Shown in pieces: positions 16,446-29,200 of a stretch of 64,000 nt of DNA. The notes beneath the pieces are model-generated. The model had not been told where the DNA came from, did no database searches, and saw only the letters and a program-made list of their open reading frames with translations. Origin of the DNA: Agarilytica sp033852165 (lineage in GTDB: Bacteria; Pseudomonadota; Gammaproteobacteria; Pseudomonadales; Cellvibrionaceae); assembly GCA_033852165.1 (NCBI GenBank), contig JAWSUZ010000026.1, positions 1-64,000 on the forward strand, in the 5' to 3' direction. Made by a program: the position numbers and the translations under genes. The stretch's first letter is position 1. Each line of letters opens with the position of its first letter.

Positions 16446-17272
16446 TCCATGCTCCCATATTGAATATTGGCTTGACTCATTAATTCAGAAGATATTTTTT
16501 CTAGCGATTTCTTTAGCTGTATCGGCAGCAATGAACGCCGAATATCAGCACTGACATGTTCTAAAGGCTGTGGATCAACGGTGCGTATTGCTTTGATACG
16601 CAGCACAAAGGGTGCTCCGTCCACGAGCACAACGGGAGACACATCGCCCTTTTGCATTGACTTGATGGTGGTGCGTAAACGTTCATGCAAAATTGGATCG
16701 CGGGCTTGGCCTTGGCTATAACGCACTTGAACACCCTGTTTTAATAGTTGGCTGGCATATTGTCGCCAATCCGCTGCTTTGTTGGCTTTTGCAAACATCT
16801 GCATAATTTCTACACGTTTGCTTTCATCGTTTTTATTTACGCCAGCCAACATCTCATAATCATGAATCGACCTGCCGCCAAACTTTTCCGGATTGTTGGT
16901 GTAGTATTCGCGAATCATCTGCATTGTCGGCGGACGCGGAGGAGAGAACTTTTGTAAGTAGGCCTTTAAAAAAAGGTCTTCGCGAAACATTTGAATTTTC
17001 ATCTGCAATTCATCTTGCTTGGCTTGATCGAGTTGCTTTTCTGCCGCTTGCGTCACCACGCGACTGAGCACCATCGTATCCAAAATATTTTTGCGTAACT
17101 TTTCATCAACTTGATCTGGGTTTTGAATTCTTAAGGTGCGTTGAAGAGTTTGATCCAATTCAGCTTGGGTAATCACGGACCCATTAACCGTCACCAACAC
17201 AGGGGATTCATAGCTTTCTTGTTTACAACCCAGCACTGTCAATACCAGCGCCACGATTAATATTTTTTTCAT
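16442..17272 (-). CDS. SurA/EpsD-like lipoprotein with degenerate parvulin domain
   Basis: From ATG 17272 the product is 276 residues, with GGAG 8 bases upstream. An in-frame GTG at 17290 overlaps the giant gene's stop but is less convincing. The signal ends in the lipobox VLGC (Cys16). The N-terminal part (VNGSVITQAELDQTLQRTL...NILDTMVLSRVVTQAAEK) is a SurA/PpiC N-domain. The C-terminal region is clearly parvulin-related in order but lacks the conserved HILF and GGDLGW landmarks seen in the next gene. It may therefore be a chaperone without isomerase activity, working as a pair with the active parvulin. Coupling to the end of the giant gene suggests a dedicated client. Confidence 0.75.
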   Translation of the reverse strand: MKKILIVALVLTVLGCKQESYESPVLVTVNGSVITQAELDQTLQRTLRIQNPDQVDEKLRKNILDTMVLSRVVTQAAEKQLDQAKQDELQMKIQMFREDLFLKAYLQKFSPPRPPTMQMIREYYTNNPEKFGGRSIHDYEMLAGVNKNDESKRVEIMQMFAKANKAADWRQYASQLLKQGVQVRYSQGQARDPILHERLRTTIKSMQKGDVSPVVLVDGAPFVLRIKAIRTVDPQPLEHVSADIRRSLLPIQLKKSLEKISSELMSQANIQYGSME

Positions 17273-17286
17273 TATTACTCCGACCT

Positions 17287-20200
17287 TCACGGTAAAATAC
17301 TATTCATATCAGCGCTGACACCACTATTAGCATCGATAACTGAGTTCAGTATATCTAGCACAATGACGCGGTCATCGCCAAAATTAATTTCGGCATTGCC
17401 AATTGCTTGTAAGGTTTCTAAGTTGTGTATTCCAATTAATTCATTGCCAACAGAACCGCTCAAACTGATTATCGATTCAACAATTAAGGTTTCTTCCGTA
17501 TTTGAAATAACACGATATGTGTCCGCATTGACATTAACCGCATCGAGTGAGACTTGGTAATCAATAAAGCCCCTATCGTAACGATCGTCGCTGCTATACC
17601 AAGTACCGCCAAAGGTTTCGAGATCGAAAGCATAAGTGCCGCCCGGATAATTCAAATTATCATTGTTTTCACCGGCAACCGCTTCATCGCTGCTTAGCGT
17701 GCGGTGGCTAATCGCCAATAGGTAATCACCAGCGATTAGATTAAAGGTTGTGTTCTCGCCTCGGCTTAATGAAGTTCCCGTCACATAGTCTCCAGTATCG
17801 AGACCACCGTCATCGTTGAAAATAACAAAACCGGCCTCCTCAAGTCCGCCCTCAGCAAAATACAAACGTAGACTGCGATCGGCACTTACATTAAAGCTAT
17901 GAAAAACGACAGAACCCGAGCCACTGTCTGTAACGCTGCTGCTAAATTGCTCCTGTACCGAGCTGTCCGTGGCAATAGCAATCGCCCATTGGTCATTGCC
18001 TAAATCGTTAGCACTGCTGATGAAATGCCGCCCAATGGCTTTAATTGGTGTAATAGACCCTGTACGTTTTGGACCGACCTTTTCTACCTGTAAATGACCG
18101 TAGGCGGAACCGCCGTCAGTGATAAATATCGTGCCCGCACCAGCGCGACTGTTTACGGCAGATGTTTGAATGACACCGGTAAAGGCCGAGCGATCAAAAG
18201 CATTTATGCTGATACGTCCCCCACCACCGTGGTAGATGGTGCCGGTACTGCCACTCGCGTCTATACGCCCACTGCCGCTTAATGAAGCCAAGCTTAGGTG
18301 AATGCCGCCACCTGCTCCCCCAATGCTGTAACTACCGCCCTGTGCGCCAGCATTCGCATTGATATTGCCATCTAGTGTCATGGCATTGGCCGTCACCTGT
18401 ACAACTCCACCGCCGTTATTCTTGGCGCCGCCTCCGGCTAAACCTGCATGTCGATAATCGCCGTAAGTGCAATCAAATGCCGTACCGGAAAATGCCCGTA
18501 TGCCGCCGTGGCAGCCACTGCCGTCAGAACTAAACAAAGGCTCGTCTATGTAACCACGCTCGGAAACATCGATAATCGAACCAAAGCCTACTGTTAAATC
18601 GCCGGTTAAATTTAATATTAAGTCGTGAGGATGATCGTTGCTGGAGGATGCCATCGGCACCGTGACAGTAGAACTACCAAACACGTTCATATTTCCGCCG
18701 ACATTCAGTGGCGCAGTCAACGTTAAGGTTGCGCCATTGAGTAAGTTGATATCGTTCAATACCGTGATCGGCGCAGCACTGTTAAAGGTGACGTTGCCGC
18801 CATCTATCAATAAGTTATCGAAGCTTAACGGCCGTTCGACGGTGAAGACGATATCGGAATTAGCGACGGACAAATCACCTCGAATAACTAATTCATCAAC
18901 CTCAGCCGAAAATGATGTGTTATTAAATACTGGAGAATCGAATACTAACGAGCCCATTTTTAAACGACTCGAATCATCAATCACTGAGTTCGCCCAATCG
19001 TTAACAATGAGGCGATCAGATATTTCTACCTCGGCACCATTGATGACGGTAATGGTTTCAAGAGTTTGCACACCAATGAGTTCGTTACCGATGACACTGC
19101 TGAGATCAACGGCGGATTCTACAATCAGCGTTTCTTCACTGTTGGAAATAACACGATACGTAGGAAAGTCTGCATCCGCCGCGTTTAGCGAAACTTGATA
19201 ATCAATAAAACCCCAATCGTAACGCGCATCACTGCTGTGCCAAGTCCCACCAAAGGTCTCAAGTCTTACTTGATAGTCTCCACTCCCAAAATGCGTATCG
19301 TTTGTAGAGTCGTTGCTGCCCGACAATGCTTCGTCGACAGTCAGATCAAAACGACTGATTGCAATCACATAATTATCGGAAGGAAGATCAAACTCCACCG
19401 CATTCCTTAGCGATGTTGAACCTCCAGCTACCACGTCAATGGCATCTAGATTTCCATCATCAATAAAGATTTGGAATCCCATGGCAGTCGGTTCCCCTTT
19501 CTCGAATGTAAAGCGCACGGTACGAGCTTCAGACAAACTTAAGGTGTGATATTCCACAGAGCCGGGACCATTAACGACAATACTTCCGGTTATACGCCGA
19601 TACAATGAGCTATCGGAATTAATACCGATGGCCCATTGGTTACCGCCTAAATTATTAGCACTGGAAATTACATGGCGGCCCACGGATTTGAGCGGCGTAA
19701 CGGAACCGCTCACAGCTTGATTTCCTTTGTTATCAACCCGCAAATGCCCAGCTACAGACAAGCTATCTTTTATATAAATGGTGCCTGCCGCAGATTTGTT
19801 ACTGCTATTGTTGCTAAACACACTCACTTCTAGTGACCCGATGAACGCGCTGCGATCCTGCGCATCAATACTGATTCGACCACCACCGCCTGCGTAAAGT
19901 GACTGGCTATTGCCATTAGCTTCCATACGGCCTGAGCCAAGTAGCGTCTGCACATCAATATGGATACCACCACCAGCTCCACCATAAGTATTCGAGCCAC
20001 CACCATCTTCAGCGTTGGCTAAAATGACACCGTTCACAACTAAAGTATCTGCTGAAACTTCTACAAAACCACCACCATCGTAGGTTCCCGCACTACCCGA
20101 AAAGCGTGCTCGGCTAAATTCACCGAAGGTACAATCAAAAGCGCCGCCGTCAATATCAGAACTCGCCGATTTAAAATAACGCATTCCTCCATGACAACCC

Positions 20201-23200
20201 CGTCGAGTAGTAACGCTGGCATCTGGTCCACTAAACGGATTATTACCTGGGCCCACCTGATGGCCGCGGCCATCAACGTCAAGAGAAGAAGAAACATCTA
20301 TCGATAAGGTACCCACAACATTAACGATCAAATTTGATGGGAGCGCATCACTTAACGCTACGGGCACAGTCACAACAGATCCGCCGAACACATTCATATC
20401 GACGCCCACGGTCAGTGGAGACGTTAATATCAAGGTTGCACCATTTATTAGCTCGACCGATCCGCTAATATTAAGCGCATTTTCGCTGGTAATCGTTAAC
20501 TGAACACCGTCGACAATAAGATCGCCGCCAACGTTTAAGTTATCAACGCTCAATGAACTCGCCGATGTACCGCTAACAGTAAAGTTATTATCCACTTGTA
20601 AAATACCGACGACTGTAATGGTCGCTTGTTGCATCAATACTGAAGTCGCATTGACGTCGTCGACGTAATTCGTGGTTTCATCAATCCACTGAACATCACC
20701 CAGTTCCACATTGGCGCTAACGCTTAGGTTGGTGAAATCACTGAACCCGTTAACTGTCGCGATCAGATTGGCCTGCCCTGCCGCCAACACATCAAAATCA
20801 CCCGGCAACACTGATGCGACGGCGACCAATGCGTCACTGCTGCTATACGAAGTACCCACGACCGCTGAATCACTGGCATCGGCTGTGTAGATCACGCCGT
20901 TAAAGAGAATGTCGACCTCCACTTGAATACTGACCGGTGCAATAAGGTCGCTAAGATTAACCTCTAGACTTTCCGGAAGTACGCGCACTGCGATTACATC
21001 TGCTGGGTCAAGGTTGGTACTGTTAGGGTCAGTTGGATCACTGCCAAGATCAACTTCTAAACCGTCCGGTGCACCGTCACCATCGGTGTCAGGATTTAAT
21101 GGATCGGTGTTAGTAGTATTAATTTCTTCGCCATCGCTTAATCCGTCGTTATCACTATCGGCCAGAGTCGGGTCAGTACCCAAGCTCACTTCCTGAATAT
21201 TTGTTAAGCCATCGCTATCGAAGTCTTCGTTAGCATCCGTCACTCCGTTGCTGTCGCTATCTATCAAACTTGGATTTAAGCCTAAACTTATTTCAAGATA
21301 ATTTAATAAGCCGTCAGCGTCGAAGTCACCATTGGTATGCAAAATAGCGAGGGAGATCGTGTTCGCAAGTTGCAGGTCTGCACCTTGGTATTGACCACTC
21401 AATGTAATGCTAACTTCTGCTCCATCAGGCAAGGCCGAGCCACTGTGTGTTGGTAAACTAATGCTGGGGTTGGTCCAATCAAAGCTTTGCACCACACCGG
21501 CAACGTCCGCCGCGCCCAGAGAGATATCGCTGGCATCTACACCCAAACCAAAGAGCACGTTGAGTGTAATGGTTTGGCTCTCAAGGAAATAATTTTGTGA
21601 CTGTGCCGGTATGGCCACTTGCGGGCTGCACACACTTCCGGTTTGACTCAAGACCGCGTCACTCTCTGCAACACCTACAAGATCGGATTGCGCGGTATCA
21701 AATTGATAGCAGCGATTTAATTCAATCGTACTGTCCGCAAGGAATTGAACTTGGTTCGCGAGAACCGTGGCCAAACCACCCACAGCCACAGAATCCAAAC
21801 TCAGTTGCACACTATTACTACCAGCCGATAATTCCACGGCTTCAGTAAAGTTAAATTCAATCGGCGGATTAACGCTGTTATGCACAGTAGTAAAGGCAGC
21901 GCTTTGAATTGCCGGCAGACGTTTTAAAAAGTCCAAGCTAAAGGTATCGCTTAACACCAGATTAACTGGCTGAGGCGCAATACTGTTTAGGCTAACCGTG
22001 ACTGTTTCTACATTGGCATCCGTGATCGGTAAGCTGGTAACACCGCGAATCATATCGGCGTTAATATTGGCGCTGACACCATTACTGCTAGCGTTACCAC
22101 TGAGATCAATATTTAGCGTGTAATTGGCATCGTTACGTTGTGCACCGTCAAGAACGGTCTCAACCAAGTTGCCGTAGGTATCGCGTAAAGTGATTTCTAG
22201 GGTTGCGGTTTCATCAACTTCCAAGCGGTTGGGATCACCGAGCGCGTGGTTAGTTTGCGCGATAACAGCAAAATCAAATCCAATCGGCTCTTCTGCCAGT
22301 AAGGTAATTGGCAGAGCGCTGATCGTGATAGGCGCTGTCATTACGTCGTTGTCTTGGTCATAGCTAAACGCCAAGGTTGCCGCAGGATCGATAAGTAAGG
22401 CGTTGTGAACGCCACTGACAGTCGTCCCGGAAATTTCGATGCTTGCATGGCCATTTATCAAGTTAATGATGCCCGACTCACCGATTAAGGTGTCACCGCT
22501 ATAGAGTGGATTCGCCACCACGTTACTGTTAAAGCCAAAGTGGAAGTCAGGATCTAACAATTGCATTTCTATTGGGAGATTGACTACCGTACTTATGGGA
22601 TTACCACCGGCGTCCACCGCTTGCATGCTAACGGTGAATGGGGTGTTGATCTGTACGGGTGCAATATAGTCAAACAATACCGCTGCTATTGGTCCGGCTA
22701 GCACTTCTATGTTATGCATAACTGGGGCGATAGCAGAGTAATCCGCAAGGCTTGCCGTTACCGTGTATTGGCCCACACTTAACAAGCTGTTTAAGCTTAA
22801 TTGAGTCAAACCAATGGTATCGCTTGCGCTGTTAACATCTTGCACAACGTTGCCATCGTTGTTGCGCACTTGCCAACGTACAACTTGAGACAAAATACCT
22901 CGGTTTGCGCTATCACTGACTTTAACTTGCAGCAGTGTATTGACACCGGCGTCAATAATATTGGGATTAAGCCCTGCATCACCCTCAGAGGCAAACTGAA
23001 TAAGGTTAGGCAATTGCGTCATCGCAATACTTTGCTGTGCTGTCTCGGCGCTCTGGCCCAAGGCATCGGTGACTTTAATAATGAAATTGTAATTATTATT
23101 GCTAAGGGCACTTTCACTGGTGCGTAAGGCAAGATTCCATTCGTCTCCCGTCAAGCTGCTGGTTCTTTGCAACAGTCGCTGACCGGCGTCATTTATTTCA

Positions 23201-26200
23201 ATCAATTCAACGCTGAGTTGTTCAACTCCACCATCGTCCACGTTAAGTAGGCCGCTAAGTCCCAAAGGTATATTGGTATCGAAGAAGCCCGAACCGGGAT
23301 AAGCCATCGTCAACGCGGTAAGGTTTGGCGGCAGATCTTGCTCAACCGTAATATCAACGCTTTGCACAGTGGTCTGGCCGAGACTGTCACTTACAGTGAT
23401 AATTAATGGCTCTATCGACTGAGTAGAAACACGCAAACTGCGCGCATCCACCAGATTAAAGCGATGGGTACTAGCAATTTGATCTGTAGCAAAGTTGTAA
23501 TCAACACCCCGCCAAGTGACTCGAATATTGTCGAGACTTAGATCGTCCTGAGCACTGACATCAACGGTAAAGTTTGCACGTTCACGTATGCTTGCAGGTG
23601 CTTGTACCGTGACAATCGTCGGTGGATTATCCGCAGCAATACTGACGTTAACGCTGTCACTATGAACATTACCCGTGCGGTCATAAACATCGAGAGTAAA
23701 TACATAGCTTGCACCAGCGACCGCTGCCGACTGGGTATATTGCAAAGTCGTATCACCAAACCCAGCGGCGACAATTTCGTTGTCGCGGCGTAATAACACC
23801 ACATCCACACCGCTGCCAGTATCGCTTGAGGTACCACTTAAATTAAAGTCATGACCGGCCGCCAATTGCGCACCAATAAATTTCCCATCGACGGATAAAT
23901 TCGCCGTGGGTAGGAATGGATCATTTAATCGCGCAAAGCTGGTAGGAATAGAACTCGCGACATTGCCGTAAATATCAATTGCCCGTGCGGTGATATAACC
24001 ACCGCTATCAAAATCTTGGAACAAGATATGTTCCGGTCCAAAACTGCGGCCGACAAATTCTTGTAAACCATTGATCGTTGCTGAGTAATAAAATTCTACT
24101 TGTTCGACCGGCTGAGTACTGCCACTAATCACCGCGGACATACGCACTGGCAGGGGTCGGTAATAATTATCGACCAAGACTTGAACTTGATACAAGTTCA
24201 ACGGTGAACCGTCGCCCTGGAGAATCAATTGTCGATCAAGCGTATTTATTAATTCGCCGTTAACCGTTTCTAAAGCGACGCTAAAAGTAAAGGCTTGGCC
24301 ATTTAGAAGGTTTGCTGGAACTGGTATCTCGCTGTTAAACGGCGCTCGATTATCCAGAGCGACGCGCTGCCCATTAATTTTATATTCCACTGCGGCAATG
24401 CCATCAACAGCCGCCTGCTGCACGATAAGGTTATCACCCGGCCTAAAAACTTGGTTGCTGGCGGGCGTTTGCAGTGCGGGGTTAAGGGTGGTCCAGGTCT
24501 GCGGGAATTCAAAAATTTGTAAGCCCTGTTCGGCCATGCCGACGATTAAGCGTTGTTGATCCAGCGCCAGTGCGCTCACCGCGTAATCACTGGTAATGGT
24601 TTGCGGCAAGGCAGACCATGTTTGCACATCGATCGGGGTTATTTGATTGCCAACAGCAACCCAAACAAGCCCTTGTTGGTATGCCATCGCATCAATATTG
24701 CCACTGAGTACAAGGCTGTTTTGTGCGAGCGTATCTATGTCGAGACGCTGCAGTGTCTGCCCAGCGCTATAGAAAACAGTTTCGCCACTATAAAGCAGTT
24801 GTTCAATCGTCGAACCCGTCGATAACACGTTTATAATTGGAGATTCTTCGTTCACAATTGGCAAAGCGTTAACGACGAGTTTGTATATATCGCCACTACT
24901 GACGGCGGCAATAATTTGTTTGCCCACTACGGCAAGGGCCGTAATGTCTTCACCAACGGCCAAGGTAATTTGATCGATAAGATTGGGATCAGTGCGATCG
25001 ATAATAAATAGATCACTACCAGCACTGGCGACGATTAATTGCTCACTCACGGCAATATCGCTATAGCTTTGCCCCTGTATTACCACCTCAGAACTTCCGC
25101 TAGAGCTGACTCGAACAATACGTTGGAAATCACTTTGTAATAAATAGCGCTCTCCGCCCTGCATGGCCACTCTACTGGTCGGCACTAAATAAGGGCCCGG
25201 ATACACTTCAGAATCCCAGGAGCCATTGCCATTAGCGTGTAAAATTAGCGCCCCATAGTTATCGGCTGCGGCAACAATCTCACCTTGGTTTACGGCGATA
25301 TCACGAATTAAACCGCGTGGTCGCAACTCGCGATAAAGCTCGCGACTAGCCGCCTCTTGTTCGACGATATTCAATACCGGACCATTGCCTAGCCACAGCT
25401 GGCCATTGCTGATGACAGCATTCGCTAGGGAATTGTCATTACCGGAAAAAGTAACGTCAAAGTGTCCGATAACTTCGGCATGTTGAATATTTCTGATATC
25501 GACGATATGGACTTGCTGCTGCACAGGTGAAATTGCGAGTAAATATCCTTGCGTAAGTAATAGCTGATTAGCACTGAGGTTAAAACCTAATTCGCGCGGA
25601 TTCAATTCTCGATCGAGCAGTATCGCGTTGCCATTATTTTGTAAGGCAATAACATTATCGCCAATTGATACCGCTGCGGTGAACGCGCCATCGACCTGCT
25701 GTTGAATATTTAAATTGCTATCGAAGATGGCGATGCCCGCATCGCTCACCACGACAAAATCGTCACCGCGGTCAAACACGTCTATGGCCTGTCCGTTTAT
25801 ATTTAGGTTACCCGATAATTCCAAGGCGTTGCCATTAATAGCAAAACCAAGCGCTTGACCATCGACAATAACAACCGCTGCGTTACTTAATGTCGCCAGG
25901 GCTGTGACCTGACCAGAAAGCGTAAAGTTACTGATTTGTGTAAAGTCGTTTTCTGGATCGACAACACTTAAACCAATGCCTCTCAACGCGACCAGTAAGT
26001 TATCACCTAGCATTGTCATTACGTCGATGTCACCTTCTAGCGTCGTCAGAACCACATCATTGCGATCACGTATTTCGCGTGACGACGCTAGCCAGGTATC
26101 GCCCACTAATGCCAGGGCACGATGGAATTCTCGTGTAGACACGTCAAGGTTAAGGCGGAAAGGATCAACAACACTGACACTGCGGCTTAGGCTTTGACCC

Positions 26201-29200
26201 GCTCCGTAGGGGTCGGTGATACTCGCTTCGATACGCAACTCGCTTGCGGATGCAGGTACGGTTAGGTTCGCGCTCGCTTGACCGGCTGCTAATAAATTAT
26301 TGTTTTGATCGTATACCGCAATACTGGTTACCGCTAGTTCGGGAAGGTCGCCGACAATCTGCAGGGTATGTATCGAGCCTTGCATGACCCGATTAGCAAT
26401 GCCGCTTAATTCGAGCTGAGGAATATTGAGTACTGGGAAAACGCGAATGCCAACGCTGGACTCACTGTATCGATAACTATCGCCATAATACGCCCGCACG
26501 CTAAGCGTCATATTACTTTGCTCGTTCACAGCGGGTATAACTAAACTGGCCGATCCCACGCGATCGACGCTGTACAAGCGTTCGACCAATGTTCCGTTAA
26601 ATTCATACAAGCTGATTTCAATATAATGCAATGTCTCTGCAGTATTTGAACTGGCGTTGTACGAAACTTCTAGCGTTTGTCCTTCAGAGAAGCCCTGGTT
26701 ATTTATAGGTTGCAACAAGGACACTTGATCAAGACTGGAATCATTGTCGATTAAATTAATCGTTCGCGTCGCTGCGGCAACACCGTTGCTGACAATGTTC
26801 CAGCTTTGTACGGTGTTATTACCTAACTCAAACCATTGATTAGCAAGATTATATTCCGCCCTTGCAAAGTTGAGGGATTCACTGCCGTCAGAGAATGACA
26901 GTTGATTGATCACCGCAGCAACATTGGATCTTAGGGACAGAGGTATTCTCGCATTGCGCGTCATAATCGCAGCGTCGGCTGGCAGTACTTCGTCAATAAG
27001 ATCAGACAAGACTACGTTAACTGTAAGCGCAGTAGTATCGATAGCACCACTGCGATCAATTCGGCTTACAGTAATGCTGGTTTCAGTGATCGCGGCCCGA
27101 GAAATAAACCAGCTCGGTTGGCCATTAAACCAAATCGCCACTGCGGGCAGCGTGTCGCTACTGTCAGAAAATACGATGCGATCTCCGCCTAGAGTGAAGC
27201 TGCTATTAATGCCGTTGATGACAACGCCATAAGGTAATTCGGTTATTTGAGGAACCAAGGTCGATGCGCTTAATGTTGCCAAGCTTGCACGCGATTCAAT
27301 ACGACTCAAATCTTCACTTAGTTCGTAAGAGCGATCGCCATCAAATATCCATTGCCCAATGGCAGCACTGCGCAATCCAATTAATTCGCCATTTTGATAA
27401 GCTTGCCAACTGTTATCGGCGAACGACCCATCACTTAATAGCCAGAGTAAATCACCGTCAAAAATAGCGTCCGAGATTGTTCCACCAGCATTTATCGTGG
27501 CGATGTCTACCAATGAATGATCCGCTAACAGTTGATACGAGCGCGCCTCGCCTTCTGACCAAAGTAATAACTGATCACCAGAAACTTTAATATGTTCTTG
27601 GTTGGGTAAATCAATAAACGCTAATTGTTCGATGTGTGCTTTGTCAGAAAACACTCGCGCTAGAATATATACGCCAGATTCAGACAGGGCATAAATTCGA
27701 CCGTGGTCCACCACAATATCGCGCAGCGTTTCGGGAATAGTTTTACCCACCAAGTCTATAAAATCGCCATTTTGATAAGCGTAACCCGTAAGTAACGCTC
27801 CGTTTTGTATGAACAACGTATTGCCACTGCTGCCAATTAATTGCCCATTTAACGTTCTACGGGATTGCGCACTAAAACTGCCCTGGTTAAATGACCACAC
27901 CAGTACTTCACGCAATTCGGCATTGCTAATTTCGGCCACAAGTAAGCTGCCGCTAAACATCAACTGTTCAATACGTCCTTGGGCTTCACTGGCAATCACG
28001 CCGCTGGCATCGACAATACTAAAACCACCGGCATTGTCGTTTAGCGCCCAGACAATATTGTGTCCCCCTGAATTAAGACCAGGAACATAAGCCATTACCG
28101 TAATTTGTTGATCACTGCTCACGGTGGAAACCACTTCTGAGGTGGAGCTATCTAAATAGGGATATTTCTGCAACGTACTTAAGGTACTTTCGCTAAAGCC
28201 CGAGCGATCGCGCAAGATTGCGTCAACTTCAACTTCAGTGCCTAAGTTTGAAATTGCTACAGCACGTGGAGCGGTGACCATAGGCAAGGTCGCACTTATC
28301 GATGCATTACCCGCCGGATCTCGTACAGTAATTTCTGAACTATTGTCAAAGTCATCCATACCTTCTGGTACTTCTGCACTGATCCATAATTCAGTACCGC
28401 CAAGAATACGATTGGCCGGTGTTAAGGTCAGTTGCGGTGTTTGGCTAATGCCATCATCGCGTAGAACGTTTAAGAATAGGCGCGAGCTTATTGCGCCCGC
28501 TTCTACGCGAACCACGACTACGGTGTTGTCACTAACATCCGGTAATGTCAGTACCTGCTCAAAACGTTCAGGATCAGCATCGCTGCGCGACAATGTCGCC
28601 GCAGAGATAAGAGATTCAACACCGCCAATATCAAAATATAGGTCGGCGGTATATAAGCCACGCATTAATATTTCAAACGCGACGCTTTCTTGTTCGTGGT
28701 AGGTATCACCGTTATTCGGCGATAATAGTTCCAATTGCGGAGCCGCTTGATCAGAACTGTAAGGCTGCAGAGTAATACTGGCTAGCGCACTGACATTACC
28801 GTTCACGTCAATTGCGCGAGCATCAATGCTCAAAGGGTCTAAAGTGATGGGTGTATATTGATAGCGCGACGGATCACTTAATATATTAAAGCCAGCGCCA
28901 TTAATTTGCAGCTCTACGCGATCAACACCATTTTGATCATAGGCCCGCACAAGAATATCGAGCACTTCATCAACCGGCACTAAACCGCCGTCTTGGGGCG
29001 ATACAATCGCGATGCTCGGTGCAGTCGCATCCAAGACTAAGGTGTAAGCATCGTTAACCACTTGGGTTTGTGCAAACCCATAACTGATACGCAACGTAAC
29101 CGGTATCTGTGTAGCGCCTTGCAAATCAGCCAACCGTGGATTGCTGTAATTAAGCGTGGCCTGCGCGAGTTGCGGTGTTTGTTGCAGTAAGCTGGCGTCA

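Noticed and set aside
21015..21345. Dockerin of a cellulosome-like complex
   Set aside because: The acidic loops form a long TSP3-type run, not the paired 22-residue dockerin repeats, and no cohesin partner is seen.
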